Source: Agrocybe praecox (lineage: Eukaryota > Basidiomycota > Agaricomycetes > Agaricales > Agrocybaceae). From it: DNA of 64,000 nucleotides. The position numbers and the translations under genes are program-made. Positions within the stretch are counted from its first letter, which is position 1, and each line of letters opens with the position of its first letter. This document shows, one piece after another, positions 47,569-59,200 of the stretch. The notes under the pieces were generated by a model. That model had not been told where the DNA came from. It saw only the letters and a program-made list of their open reading frames with translations, and did no database searches. The stretch spans positions 992,001 through 1,056,000 of the forward strand of contig OZ024849.1 of NCBI GenBank assembly GCA_964017145.1, written 5' to 3'.

Positions 47569-48716
47569 TCATATTTGGCTGGTGATGCTGCCATCATTCT
47601 CTGGATTATCGATATTATCTGTATCCATTGTTTGAGGGTGGCGTCTGAAAGTAATAACTTGCATGTTCAACGAAGATACCGGCGTCATTTCAGCGTTTGG
47701 ATATTCTTGAAAGTATACAATACGCATGATAATGGGCATGGAGCCCATAGCCACGGAATAACATACCTACATAGGTATAAGCGACTGACAACGACAAATT
47801 TAAATGCCACAACTTACTGTAAGATTAAGCAGGCTCATTTGCGCGAGTGCATTCGACGAAAAAAAGGTGAATGATAGAGTCCAGCAGGCGGCAGTAACGA
47901 GCATTGTGGATAAGGGTCCACATAAACCAGCGATGATATATATTTTGCGCTTTGGACGAAAGCTTGTGGTCATGAAAAACTTGTAGGTGGTAAATACTGC
48001 ATAAGAGTCCACAAGGACGTCACCTGTGAGGTAATGACTTTAAGCATACTGAGCTCGACATAAGTGAGTTACTTACTAATGATAGCTGGAATTATAAAAA
48101 CGAGAGGAAGATGTTCGTGATGAAGTTCTTGCACTTCTGAGAGTTTGTGGATATACATGGCCATGCCACTGATAGAAAACACAATACCCGTCAAGATGGA
48201 GAAGATTGTGGTGGCCACATGCTTCCGAAGGAGCCTGTCAGTTATGATACAATCACGAAAACCGCGTGCGTATGCGATGGATATCCCAGCGCGGACGAGC
48301 CTACGAGAAGTAATTAACACAAAAAAGTGTTTCCGTTGCGTCGAGACGTACCAAACCGACATAAAATAGCCAATCAGGGATATTATATATCCCGTCTTCG
48401 GGAACATTTGTTGCTGATAATAGTGAACGTCTACAGAGAGTCAATGGAGCCTAACCGCAGAACCGTCATGACCACGACACTCACGTATATAGAGGATCAC
48501 CCCCAATAAAAGGATGTTAAATGCCTCAGCGAGGAGGTATAACAGGTCTTCCCACCAGAATTTGGCCTTCTCAAGCTTTAGACGGAGACGATACAGTGAG
48601 CTGGAGAGCGCCAGAGCATGCGCGAGATAGACGTATGCTACAGAACGATGTTCAGCTTGATTATATTTGAAAAACAAGGTTTGTCACGTACTGAACCACC
48701 AAGAGGTGCCAAGCAT
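47569..48716 (-). CDS. Seven-transmembrane protein 3
   Basis: Paralogue of 7TM-1. The short first exon MLGTSWWF (ATG at 48716) uses a GTACGT donor. It is followed by YVYLAHALALSSSLYRLRLK and FWWEDLLYLLAEAFNILLLG (TM1-2), YIISLIGYFMSVW (TM3), LVRAGISIAYARGFRDC, SILTGIVFSISGMAMYIHKL (TM4), GDVLVDSYAVFTTYKFFMTT (TM5), GPLSTMLVTAACWTLSFTFF (TM6) and CYSVAMGSMPIIMRIVYFQE (TM7), and a short polar tail stopping at 47569. Intron positions match the other copies and all exons join in frame. The tail lacks the SLTxxEL ending of copies 1 and 2. Its 3' end was copied to 46.6-46.9 kb. Membrane location is certain from hydrophobicity; role unknown. Confidence 0.7.
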
Positions 48717-48799
48717 GGTAAAAGCGGCTAGAAAAAGGTTGTGTACGGGGGGGGGGGAGCAAAATGGGGGCGACGAAAAGCTGTGGGGTGGGGAATGAT

Positions 48800-48860
48800 T
48801 CTTTAAAGGTGCTCTTCGGGGGTTGTTCCTGGTTCATGGGGCGTGCTTTAGCGTGAGATG
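48800..48860 (-). promoter_or_regulatory. Upstream element A, locus 3
   Basis: On the minus strand GGCATCTCACGCTAAAGCAC then GCCCCATGAACC lies about 120 bp before the 7TM-3 ATG. Downstream, ACCTTTAAAGAAT (about 48799-48811) takes the place of the AACATAAAAGGAAGA box of the other loci. A homopolymer run of G (about 48750) is nearby. Confidence 0.6.
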
Positions 48861-49201
48861 CCGTTTGCATGGCTTCTCAGCATCAGGGCAGCGCGGAGGG
48901 CATGGATAAGGTGCTGTCAACTGGTTCAGTTCACTTCATTTTGCTCTTTTTTCTTTTCTTTTTTCTTTCTTTTTTTCAATTCCTTTTTTTCGCTGGATAT
49001 TGCCGCCATATTGCGACATATAGGAAAGAAGATCTGTGGAATCTTAGTGGTCATGAAAGGGAAAGGACCACCAAGGGTCAATTTTGGCACATACAGATTA
49101 TTTCAAGAATAGAGACGCACCTGTTCGGCGCACATTTCATTGTTTTTTGCCTTAAAATTGTGTGAGGATGGTTGTGCCAACATAGCTTGAGCCTAGAAGT
49201 C

Positions 49202-49258
49202 GTCGCACGTCAGAGAAAATGGAGTTACCAAATGAACTGATTCAGGATACCGGTTTGA
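49202..49258 (-). promoter_or_regulatory. Upstream element B, locus 3
   Basis: GTCGCACGTCAGAGAAAATG, then GGAGTTACCAAATGAACTGA and GGATACCGGTTTG. It is 340 bp upstream of element A. The words match those of loci 1 and 4 closely, and similarity continues into the following CGTTTTCTTTCCCGACATAT. Confidence 0.6.
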
Positions 49259-49557
49259 ATTTGGTCGCGTTTTCTTTCCCGACATATCTTTCCTTTCAGC
49301 CACAACTTCGCCCACAACCACCGGAGGCCTAAGACACAGTTTATGGTATGTGCCAACGGACGTACATTGTAATCCCTGCGTCGAGAAAGTCTTATGCGGG
49401 TTCGGTATAATGATATGTCACACACCCTTTCTTTGGGGTTTCTGATTCGTTTTTCCAGGGCTCGGTCATCCGTCAAGCTATGACACTGAGCTTTACTGCT
49501 CAGCGTCAAGCAGAGGCACCAGCAGATGATAGAAAAGACAGGTAGGTAGGTGTTCAT
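49225..49557 (-). CDS. Possible small secreted protein (weak)
   Basis: The ATG at 49557 starts MNTYLPVFSIICWCLCLTLS, followed by SKAQ, a good eukaryotic signal peptide with a cleavage-like site. The remaining 80 or so residues are basic and low in complexity, and the frame runs into element B of the 7TM-3 locus. A GTACGT donor near 49370 may end the exon. No further exon or homologue is recognised, so this may be a chance frame. Confidence 0.25.
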   Translation of the reverse strand: MNTYLPVFSIICWCLCLTLSSKAQCHSLTDDRALEKRIRNPKERVCDISLYRTRIRLSRRRDYNVRPLAHTINCVLGLRWLWAKLWLKGKICRERKRDQIQTGILNQFIW

Positions 49558-50313
49558 TCTGGCGAGGAGGTAATCACACAGATGTTGATCTGGCGTTGGA
49601 TCACTGTAATAAAGTCCTACGGATTACACAAAAAATTGGATGTCATCGGAAACCGAAGAAGGTATGCAGATTAGACTTACTAAAATGCAATTTTCGGAAT
49701 AGAGTTCCACCCCAGGCATAGAGTCCTTTGGATCTATAGAGTACCAACAGCAAATCGTAAGCGAGCTAGGTCGGTGAATCACCTAATTAATACTGAAGAA
49801 ATATGAAGGTACGAACGAACAAACGTAACAAACCCGGAATCTTTGGTTCTAAAGCGTGATTTTGGGGTGTCTAAATTTGCAGGAAAACGAAATCTAGAGA
49901 GGTGCCGCGCGCTTAAGGTTGTGCGTGGGTAATAATAGGTATCGTGATTGTATTTTTTCCCATTTGAGCTGAATCTATGTATCCTGCATACAAGGTCAGT
50001 GTTTTCGATGATAGGCATGCACTGATCATGAAGATAGCCATTGTAAGTCATGACACTCACAGTAGAGTCTAGACAAGACGAAAGATTTGGCACTTTTGTA
50101 TAGAAAATTGGGAAAATTGACAGGCGTTCGAAGTTGTTCCGCAAATATAGAAGACTATGGAATTTGGCAGGCGAAATCAATATCGCGAAGAACCCATTAC
50201 AACAATCCAGTCCGTAGTGGGCCATAGGTCTTGAATAGGACGTGATAGGAATCTTTCTTAAGGAAAACATAAACATGTTAGGTAAAATCTAGAGTGCTGC
50301 AGAGTAAACGTAC

Positions 50314-50900
50314 CCCATGCCCTTTAAATTCGTCTTTCCCCTTCCTTGTCCAAACACTGGCGCAAAATTGCAAACTCGGCTGACAGAGTCGCGTTCTGGT
50401 ATTGAGATTTGGTGGCCTATGGGAGAAAGGGACTGTGATCATGATTTCGAGTTGTAGTCGTGTTGGACTCGAGGGAAAGTTCGGCTGATTCATGACTTTT
50501 TGGCTCGTCAAAGGCATATTTGCTATTCCATTAGGTGGGATCGCAGGAGAGTTTAATGACCGACCATGGATTTGAACTCCAGAGGTATTGGGAAATTTGG
50601 AATCCTTAGACCGGTGTCGGTATGTGGTGAAGTCTTGGTGGAGTCTGGAAAAAAAAACGAAAGAAGGAACAGTATTAGTGGCATAAATTTAAATACTACA
50701 GCCAGTATATAGCGGCCTTAACAAAGACTCACATCGATAGCAAAACAAGGCGCCGCCATATAGGAATCGAGAGGTTGGACGTATTGTGGACGCTCGAATA
50801 TTCAGAACAACGGATGACTTGGTTATTATCTTCGTCCTCATGAACAATTAAGAAATTAAAATCATTGTGGTGGTTGGAACTTGGCGGAAGAAAAGCTACG
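50314..50900 (-). CDS. Exon pair of an unrecognised gene, partial
   Basis: Two minus-strand blocks look like exons. The first (about 50900-50730) encodes NFLIVHEDEDNNQVIRCSEY and NTSNLSIPIWRRLVLLSM and ends at a GTGAGT donor. The second (about 50645-50314), after a TTCCAG acceptor, encodes SKDSKFPNTSGVQIHGRSLN, RLQLEIMITVPFSHRPPNLN and LQFCASVWTRKGKDEFKGHG and ends at a GTACGT donor. No start is seen, and exons beyond 50280 are unclear. Family not recognised. Confidence 0.35.
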
Positions 50901-51390
50901 GCTTTCGATATGTATAAAATGCATGCATCTAGCTATAGCTAGTAGGAGTAATTATGATAGAATATTTCGAATTGCACATGTGAATCCTGAAGTTGTTGTC
51001 TTGCTTAGTCACCTGCCACCAACTTCTCTTGATCAATCACTGGTTCCATCGTTCAAAACGTTCAATGCTCGCGTATTTCACTCGGTCAACGAGAGCTTAC
51101 AAGACTCTTATTACTGGCTCATACACCCCATAATCACACTTTTTAATCAACCGAAAGTTTTAGAATTGCATATTGACGTTGCGTGGCCGTACCCGGGAGA
51201 AGTCATTCGAAATTTCAGCAGGGAGATGATTATGGGTATACGCCCACGCCTATATGCTGCTCTCCATTTCCCAACAGTCCAGTAGGCCAATCATTTAACC
51301 TATTGCTGCATTTCCCTGACGACGAACCTACGATAGGGCTCACGAATTCTTTTGGCGCTCGTATCAAAGCCCATGAAGCTCTCAGATAAT
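50881..51390 (+). pseudogene. Possible F-box protein remnant
   Basis: Plus-strand segments LLSHLPPTSLDQSLVPSFKT, LFNQPKVLELHIDVAWPYPG and, in a shifted frame, VGQSFNLLLHFPDDEPTIGL resemble the strand pattern of the F-box protein at 26-27.5 kb (NVLILELYIDVFDED, DPHLTFTVYFPEG). There is no F-box and the frame breaks near 51270, so at most this is a fragment. It overlaps slightly with the exon pair on the other strand. Confidence 0.25.
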
Positions 51391-51399
51391 AAACTAATA

Positions 51400-53900
51400 A
51401 TCAATTGCAAGCTCGTATGCCACATAAACCAAACCATCATACTATACCAAACGATTATAAATGTAAAGGATCCGGAAAAACCTAGTCCGTACCATGTAAG
51501 TCAACAAGCGCCTGCACATGCGAGGCATTGACAACTTCCCTAATTTTCATGATGCCCAATTCTCTTTTCCTTGAAGAAACTTGTCTAATCGTACACTGAT
51601 ACTTGTATAGGATGGCCCTCTCTGACTAATGAACGCTGAAGGAAGAATATCACCGTTACGCATTCCATCTCCACAACACCCTTTAGATCTTGTTTAGATC
51701 TGTACAATATACGCACTGACCTGACCACTGTCTTCCCTTTTTTATTTTCCAGAAGATGGAAGAAGATGCCTGAAGACGCATGTATACCCTGTACAATACA
51801 CCGCTTGCATATTTACTACAATATGCCGCTCGCATCCTGTTGATCACTGCTCTGGGTATGATCATGACTGTTGATCCTCTCAATTTGGTGAGTGTGAGAA
51901 TTATGAAACGTGTCTAGATTTATACTCATGTTAATACTTCCCCGTCTCGTCAAGTTTCTCGGGATATATACTAGTATGTTCTCTCTGCGCATGTATGCCT
52001 CGCGAATGTTTCACGGGAGTCGAGGAAGAAGACCACATAGACGTATACAAAAATCACAAAAAATATATCTTGCGACTTCTGCCGTCAACTCGGGGTTGTT
52101 CAGGTTAGTCTGCACGGTCATGAGATGTTTCTTCGAAGGAGTAATTGACTAGCAGAACTAGCAGAATAACCCACTCTGTGAGTAGATATATTTCTCGTAC
52201 CTTCTACATTTTCAGCTAATGCCTGACGCCCTTGCTTTCCCCATGCTCTTTAACCATCTCTCAGTCATCTCGGGTATTCTACCTGCTCATGATCGTCTGT
52301 GCGCTATATATATGGCGACAGAGGGCTAGTATTTTGTGCTTATCCGCTTGTAAGTCAGCTTCGTCTTTTCTCATATTCGAAGAAACTTAACGTTACCCTT
52401 TGCTTTGGACAACGGGTGAAATGACCACTGAGGTGGTACGGTGCCCGATGCGGTTCGGCTCAGCTCCGTGGTCTATTTGTCACCACCGACAAACTGGTTC
52501 ATTTCACGTCGTTGGCCACATGTCTAGGACCCCGAATCATCTCAAAATATAACATATGCCTCATAACGAATGTCAGACGTATCTTTCTATCATTCGCGAG
52601 GAAGGACCTCTCGCTTATTTTCAATGGACCAGAACCGACGATGGCACCATGCCCGCTCTAGTGAGTTTGCTACAATTTCAGCTTCATGATCTGATTAATC
52701 AGAGACATCCGCAGGTTTCTTCCATTTTGGTAATAGTACTGCAAAAATATTTCCAGGACAAAGTTCATTGCAAAATCACGCCAGGAGCTCTGATGTTTCT
52801 TGTGGAGTAGTAGTATGTATTGTATCCAGGTACTAATTATAATTTGGGCTGAAATTTTTGTAGGTTTATAGATTTAGAGAGCGCGTCACGACTTGGCCGT
52901 TAACTCTGTCAAGATATTATAAAATGATCATGAAAATTTTGCGCTTATACCTTTCTTCTACGGCGTCCACGATATAGACTTCAGAAAGTCGAGCGGTAAG
53001 CAGCAGCAAGCAAGGGGTGCCCGCCCATGGTCAGCCCCAAAAGGTCTTGAGAGCGGTAACCATGACCAGCAAGAAGCAAGCCGCAAGAGGCGTCTACCCA
53101 GGACCAAATCTTAATTGATTCATTGGGACGTCATACGGTGATTAATGAAATTCGAACCAAGTCCCTGGGTATTCATACAACGGAGACTTACATATATAGC
53201 ATGACATGACCATGTACATGCAGAACCTTCGAATTCTCTGTCGGCGCCCGCTATGTACTGATAAAAAATGCATCACGTCTCCAGCAGCTCGTTATGCCTT
53301 CTCCGTTCTGCTAAAGCCTCCTTATAAAACATCCCTATGGCCAGTACCTTTCCCCTCCTTTTTTGTCTTTTAGACGACGTCATGATCACTGCCAGAATCA
53401 GAAAATCCCAGGTGGTTCCCAAATGCAAGTTGCTAGATCATGTCACCGAATTTGCTCGACTTGCAAGCTGCAAGCGTCTTTGCTACTGCTGATACTTCTA
53501 GATCTCCAGTTGGTCTAGAAAAGTCGGGCGTGGAAAGCAGTGGTACCGGTGCGTAGTAAAAATGAAAAGCAGAAATTCGAACCAGCTAAATATGGAAATT
53601 CATGCAAAACCCTACATTTACCCCTCCCAATTATATCGAGCTAGACATTATGTATATATAGGCGTCGATCCGCTAGATATTATACTTATAATTTATGAAT
53701 AAAAAATCCGGTACTGATCTGGTCTAGATCTAGGTCATAATTATATACATGTACGTAGTACTCGACGAGGAAGCGACGCACGGTGTAGTGATCAATAGGT
53801 CCCATAAGATTTAAATAAAATTTCTTTATACACAACTGTAACTGCCTATATATTTAGGACGGGAATTCGAATAGCCACGAAGAAAAGACGTTATAGTTAT
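51400..53900. other. Intergenic stretch without a supportable gene
   Basis: Short open frames only; one of 84 codons (52556-52810) begins MPHNECQTYLSIIREEGPLA but has no recognisable domain. AGCAAGCAAG and GAGCGGTAA words form small local repeats at 52990-53090. Several TGATCATG and TACATGTAC palindromes occur here. Confidence 0.4.
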
Positions 53901-54338
53901 TACACGAAAGACACATCAGATTTGACAGATAGAGGTGGCAACACCAGTACCGCAAGGTACATAGCGGAAAGAAACAAGTCGAGACAAGTTTGAAAGAAAC
54001 TCAACATAACAACTACCCCAACCATCAAGAGCGACTGCCACCTAAACGGTGTTTCCTTACCAGGCTGACTGGGGAGAGGGGCGCTTCGGGCGTGCCTCAG
54101 CATTGCAAGGCGGGGTCGCGGAAGGAGGCGGGCACAGTGTCCTGGTACATAGTTATTGTAAACGTAATGTCTGCGTGGGGTTCTGCCCTGATAGACCTAA
54201 ATTGACAACAAAACAAAAAAAGAGGTGGCAACAATCGGGAGAAACACTGTTATAATTATCATCTCAGGATTAGATCTGGTTGCAAGCGGTTATAGATCCA
54301 GGGAATCTAATCAAATAACGGCGAGCGCTTCGCGCCTT

Positions 54339-55569
54339 TCAAGCTTCCGTACACGATGGATGAAGCGCGACGGAATCATGATCACATGAACCGTTACTGA
54401 TTGGACTACCATGTAGGACACTACTGTGTGTGAAATGTGAAGAGATGTCTTGTGGCGATAGGCTGGCATGGTTGCTAGGATCGCCTTGATTCAAGTCATC
54501 GTGATCGATGGAACTCAGGCGTCTAAATACGAGTTCCGTATTGTCTCCGGACGACCTAATCGCTTCAGACTCTGCGAAGTATCTGCAATACAAGAAGCGC
54601 AAGAAGATTGGCATGTAAACCATGGATACAGAATGGGAAACCTAATCATGATATTGGTAAGCTTCTCACTAATTTTTTAAAATACACGATTCACTCACAG
54701 AAATATTCATCAAGCAAAATACAATGCGCAGACTTGATGAAAATGACATGCATGACAAGATCCAAATTGGCGTCGTAATCAATACGACCGACAAGGGTCC
54801 ACACAAACTACCGGTAATGAAAACTTTCTGCTTTGGATACAAAACAGTGCACGGTTTGAAAGCTCTATAAGAAAGAAAGACGATGTAGAAATCTGCAAGA
54901 ACATCGCCTGAAACAAAGCTGTTAATTGGTCAATAATTGGTTTGCCGTAAATTACTCACTGAGGATGGCCAACAATGTGAATACGAAAGGAAAGTGCTGG
55001 AACCCCTGACTCTCGCGCGAGGCTGCGAATATAGATGACAGTGCCTGTGACCGAAAGCAATATACCCGTGAGTATAATAAGAAAAGAAAAAAAAATCGCG
55101 AATGTTATCCGTCAAGGTATGGCAATATCGGATGATCGAAACAGAGACGCCAGCGCGCATAATCCTTGAAGGTAATTAGAGCAGGATCATTATTCGACAG
55201 GAGCTCGCCTTACCATATCGTCATGAAGTAGGCAATAATAGAACTGGAGGTGACCGCAGTGTCTAGGAATTGTCGTTCACCGAAATGTATGTCTGTAAGG
55301 TGTCAATGTGAGCATTTAGTATTTGGGGATAGTCACCACTCACGCGCCAGGACGTTCCCGATGAGAAGGATGAGGTTGAAAACCTCAGCAGCGGTGTACA
55401 GAGAATCCTCCCACCAAAGCCCACCAGTCGTATACCTAGTGACCAGTCGGTGGGCAGTGCTACCAAGAGCAATGCCGTTCGCGATGTAAACTGTGGCTGG
55501 GTAGCTGTATCAGATCGAATGTGGAATCCGCCTTCCCTATAGAAGACACGTACTGATAAGCAGAAGCAT
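54339..55569 (-). pseudogene. Seven-transmembrane protein 4, frameshifted copy
   Basis: All six exons of the family are present: MLLLI (ATG 55569, GTACGT donor), TVYIANGIALGSTAHRLVTR with GLWWEDSLYTAAEVFNLILL (TM1-2), SSSIIAYFMTIW (TM3), IMRAGVSVSIIRYCHTLTDN, TM4, GDVLADFYIVFLSYRAF (TM5), GPLSVVLITTPIWILSCMSF (TM6) and VSHSVSMVYMPIFLRFLYCR (TM7), then a long polar tail ending HPSCTEA (stop 54339). The TM4 exon is read in three frames: up to NIRD, then IILTGILLSVTGTVIYIR, then FQHFPFVFTLLAIL. The first break is at a run of nine T (about 55085) and the second near CAGGGG (about 55012). Either a recent pseudogene or sequencing errors. Confidence 0.65.
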
Positions 55570-55578
55570 TGTACAAAG

Positions 55579-55874
55579 GGTGGACTGACGAAAGCTGACG
55601 AGAGACGAGACTTCAGACGGGATATTGAGCACTGAGCAAAGAGAAAATAGTAAGAAAGATGTTTTGGGGAGAGGTCCAACTTTTTTGAGCAGGGTCTTCT
55701 TTTTACGTTCGGCGGCAATTCGAAGGGTGGACTGACGAAGGCTGACGAGAGACGGGACTTCAGCTGGGATATTGAGCACCTGAGCAAAGAGAAAAATAGT
55801 AAGAAAGATGTCTTGGGGAGAAATCCAACTTTTTTGAGCGGGGTCTTCTTTTTATGTTCGGCAGGAATTCGAAG
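55579..55874. repeat. Tandem duplication of about 148 bp in the 7TM-4 leader
   Basis: GGTGGACTGACGAAAGCTGA at 55579 and GGTGGACTGACGAAGGCTGA at 55726 start two units, each running through GGGATATTGAGCAC, GTAAGAAAGATG, TTTTTTGAGC and TCTTCTTTTTA(C/T)GTTCGGC to AATTCGAAG. The duplication copies the TATA-like AACATAAAAAGAAGA box, so locus 4 has two potential core promoters between element A and the ATG. Confidence 0.85.
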
Positions 55875-55913
55875 GGCGTTCCTGACGCACGAGGTTTTCG
55901 CTAGCGTGAGATG
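55844..55913 (-). promoter_or_regulatory. Upstream element A plus TATA-like box, locus 4
   Basis: On the minus strand CATCTCACGCTAGCGAAAAC then CTCGTGCGTC, followed by CGAACATAAAAAGAAGACCC. The ATG of 7TM-4 is about 315 bp away, which becomes about 170 bp, as at the other loci, if the 148-bp tandem copy is discounted. Confidence 0.65.
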
Positions 55914-56237
55914 GAATTCCTGCTGCTCCTCGGCAGTGGAGCGAGGCAGACGAGTCGCCTGGTTGGAGAAAGAGGTTAATGTATAGCATTATAATCTAAG
56001 CCATCATCCTTACCGTACTACAGCTCAAGCAAGGAAAAAATGCAGCTTACCCGTGAATATGATCTAGGGGTAAGACACATCTGATTTTTAGCTCAAATTA
56101 TTTTGGAAAAACATTCTAACGAAGGACGATTAGCGAGACTTTCACCTTTTCCTCCTCATTTTAGCATATATATGTCCAGATTATGATTTTATTTAATCAA
56201 GCAGTGCTGTGGTCCCGTCGTCTTGTGTCTAGAAACA

Positions 56238-56292
56238 GTCGCACGTCAAGTTTAATACGGAGTTATAAAAATGAACCGATTCATACCGGTTG
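56238..56292 (-). promoter_or_regulatory. Upstream element B, locus 4
   Basis: GTCGCACGTCAAGTTTAATA, CGGAGTTATAAAAATGAACC, then GATTCATACCGGTTG. It is nearly identical to the reverse complement of the locus 1 copy at 32477-32531 and lies about 325 bp upstream of element A. Confidence 0.6.
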
Positions 56293-56299
56293 ATCTCTT

Positions 56300-59200
56300 T
56301 TCGTTCTTGACATATACCGCGAATTTTTTCTCGACATGGTAGTCAACAAGTAGTCAATGTTCTCGCCGCAACCCAGTTATCATCCATCCACCATGGTCAT
56401 TGAAGCACCACCCGATCTTTGGTTTCTGATTCTGACTCCTTTCTGTGTCTGCTCCTTCATGATCAAGCAGTGTTCATCGAGTAACCAATTGAAAGCTGGT
56501 ACTCGAAGAAGCCGAATAATGTACCAACACATTGTTTTCACCGCACGCGAAGCCGAATGGTAGGGGAAGAGAGCTGTAAATGGCTTGCATCCCATCCGCA
56601 TCCAGTTGCATCAGTGCAATATGACGACCACACGCAGGTTAGTGCATGCTTCGGGCAACGGGTAAACGAGGGAAGTGTACACAACTGTACCAGGATCAGT
56701 GAGTCGTTTTGGAATACAGTAAAGTTGACAAGGTCATATTCTGGGAGTCTGGAGAAGGATGAGTTAATCGACTTTAGATGCTGACTGGCTTTTCGCGGCA
56801 TTGGGAACGCAAGGAGGGAAGGCACATACCCGGACCATTGATTAGTGAGTCTTTTCGTCGGCCAGACTCATGCTGACCATGTTTTAAGAGAGAATACGTC
56901 GATTATAATTGACTTCAGATCAAATGAAACTTTCGAGGTACAAAGTCGGGAATGCTACAACAGCGATTCTCGACAGATAAAGTGAGTACTCATTGTGCTC
57001 CGGGAGCGTATCGCGCTGACTGTATAATATCGAACATCGTACGTCGGAAAAAATCTAAATGCACAGCGATGCTAGGCAAAAAAATCAGATTCCTGCGTCC
57101 GCGGCCACAGAGAGGCAGTGACAGAATTAGAAACGCACCCCACTGCCATACCATACACACGTCTGGATCCTTCATCATATTTGGAGTTCACGACAAAGAC
57201 CTTTGCCTCGTCCTAGAAGGGACGTCCACAACGAATTACCCACAAATACCCCGCAAGACCATTATAGAGCTGTGCAGACAGCCTAACCGACCGCCTGTCA
57301 TGATCGTGGCGACGGAAGCCCTCGACATTATCATCATCAAAGTCCATCTCGCGTATATATGCAAAGGAATATTTTCTTCCTATACCACGTGCGCTCGTAC
57401 ATGTACTGCTGTTTGTGTACGGGGGATTCCTCAGAGGAGGACACGGTGCTCATTTTCTCTGCACCCCAAATTTGACCTGTTCGTCTTTGTATCCCCTCCT
57501 TGCTCGCCATATAGTCCTCGAACAGGCCCACTGGTATCGTTCCCAGCAACACCCCTGGCTAGACTGCGCGTGCAAGATCCAGCGCCGAGCGTACGTCCGA
57601 GGCCTTCAGCGCTCGGGTGGTCTTGGACGCTTCCGGTATGCGAGGTGCTCGAGATATTGTATATGCTCTCTCCAGGAATGGTGTTGAAAGATGCCGGCGC
57701 GACAGGATGCGAGCGCCAGAGGAGCTTGATCATGGACGCTCTTCAAAATCCTGGGAGATGGGCTAATCAAAGGAAAGTCCTTTAAATTCGGGCGATGTAC
57801 GTGTTGCATTCGTAAGGATTTTCTGTCGTCGTGGCCTGTCCTTGTCCATTTTTGAGGCTTTCCGTGCTTAAGTTCCCATAAATGCAACGGAGAGCTATCC
57901 CGCATGACGAGTCTTCTGGTACGTTAAGTTCGAGTGGATATTCACCCTCGTGTCGCGAAAGCCGTCGTAAGGCTAAGTAGACGGGATCCAAATCTGGCAC
58001 GTTTAGGATAGAAGAATTGGTTGGCGAAAGTTGTTAATATTACAACCTCGTAGCGAACCATTTAGAAGGGGTATGTGAGCTATGCACTGGTTTATGAAGC
58101 TAATTCTTTTGAGGAAAGACGTCATCGTAATGCAAGAGCGTGAACTTACCCGTTAAGTTCCATCATGCCCTTCGAATACGAATTTGTGGATCTCTATAGT
58201 TCGTTCGCTATCACCCACTGAGTTATCTTGACCGTAAGGTTTTGAGTTATATTTTTGGGAGGAACTTGGGTTGAATCACAACTTTTGTTCTTCGAATTTT
58301 GGTGCCGATTTTGTCACTCTCCCGTTTTCTGGGGTCGTTGAAAAATACGAAAACCGGGTATTCCATAGGCTTGAAATTGAATGAGACCGGTGGATTGTTG
58401 TGCATTTGGGAGGCTGATATAGCAGAGAAGGATATTCACTCCATGATCAAAGGTCACAACAAGGATAATTGAGACAGATTAATCGATGGGTGTATATATG
58501 GGTGAGGCTCGAGGCACTTGATCATGGCCAGGGAAGATGGACTTCATAGACGTACGCCTGCGGTGGCCATGGGGCACGGTGGGGATTGAGGAATCCGTCA
58601 AATGCAACTGGCGCTGCGCACATGTACATCACAAATTTTGATTGTTTAATTTTGCGGACTTACCTCTAGAAGTTTTCAACCAAGAAGCAGTTCATCAGAT
58701 ACGAGTGAAGTCATTTCTGCCCATGCTGGTAGCGAGTAATCAATTATAAGAGAGAGAGAGATATAATAAGTAGTAATATAATTCGTACAATATTATAATA
58801 TTTACGATTTCGAGTTCGCTTTGCTTAGTAATGCATTTCAGCTCTAGGTCTTCGCCTTCGAATTCGTGGTTGTTTTCTCGAGCTGGAAGTGTCCGATTAA
58901 TTCTGTTATCTTTTCTCGCCATTCTCCCATCCTAACCGCCCCATTATTTGGGACAAGGACACGGCACAATTTGCTCACACATTACCATTGCCCAACTTGC
59001 CCCCACCGAGTGCAATCCCCGACAATGACACCTTCTGGTGTTTCTTCAAAGCTTCACCCTCGTTAATCTCAGTATATCTACCCATTGACACCTTCAAACC
59101 CTTCCTGCTTCCTCTCTGGTATCGACCAGCGCTCCTTTAGGGTCTAATGACGGACCACAATATTTGGCGCTCATTACTCTCGTCACATTCATTTATCATA

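Noticed and set aside
56952..57785. 277-codon plus-strand open frame
   Set aside because: No domain, irregular composition, overlaps equally long frames on the minus strand, and coincides with a GC-rich patch where stops are rare by chance.
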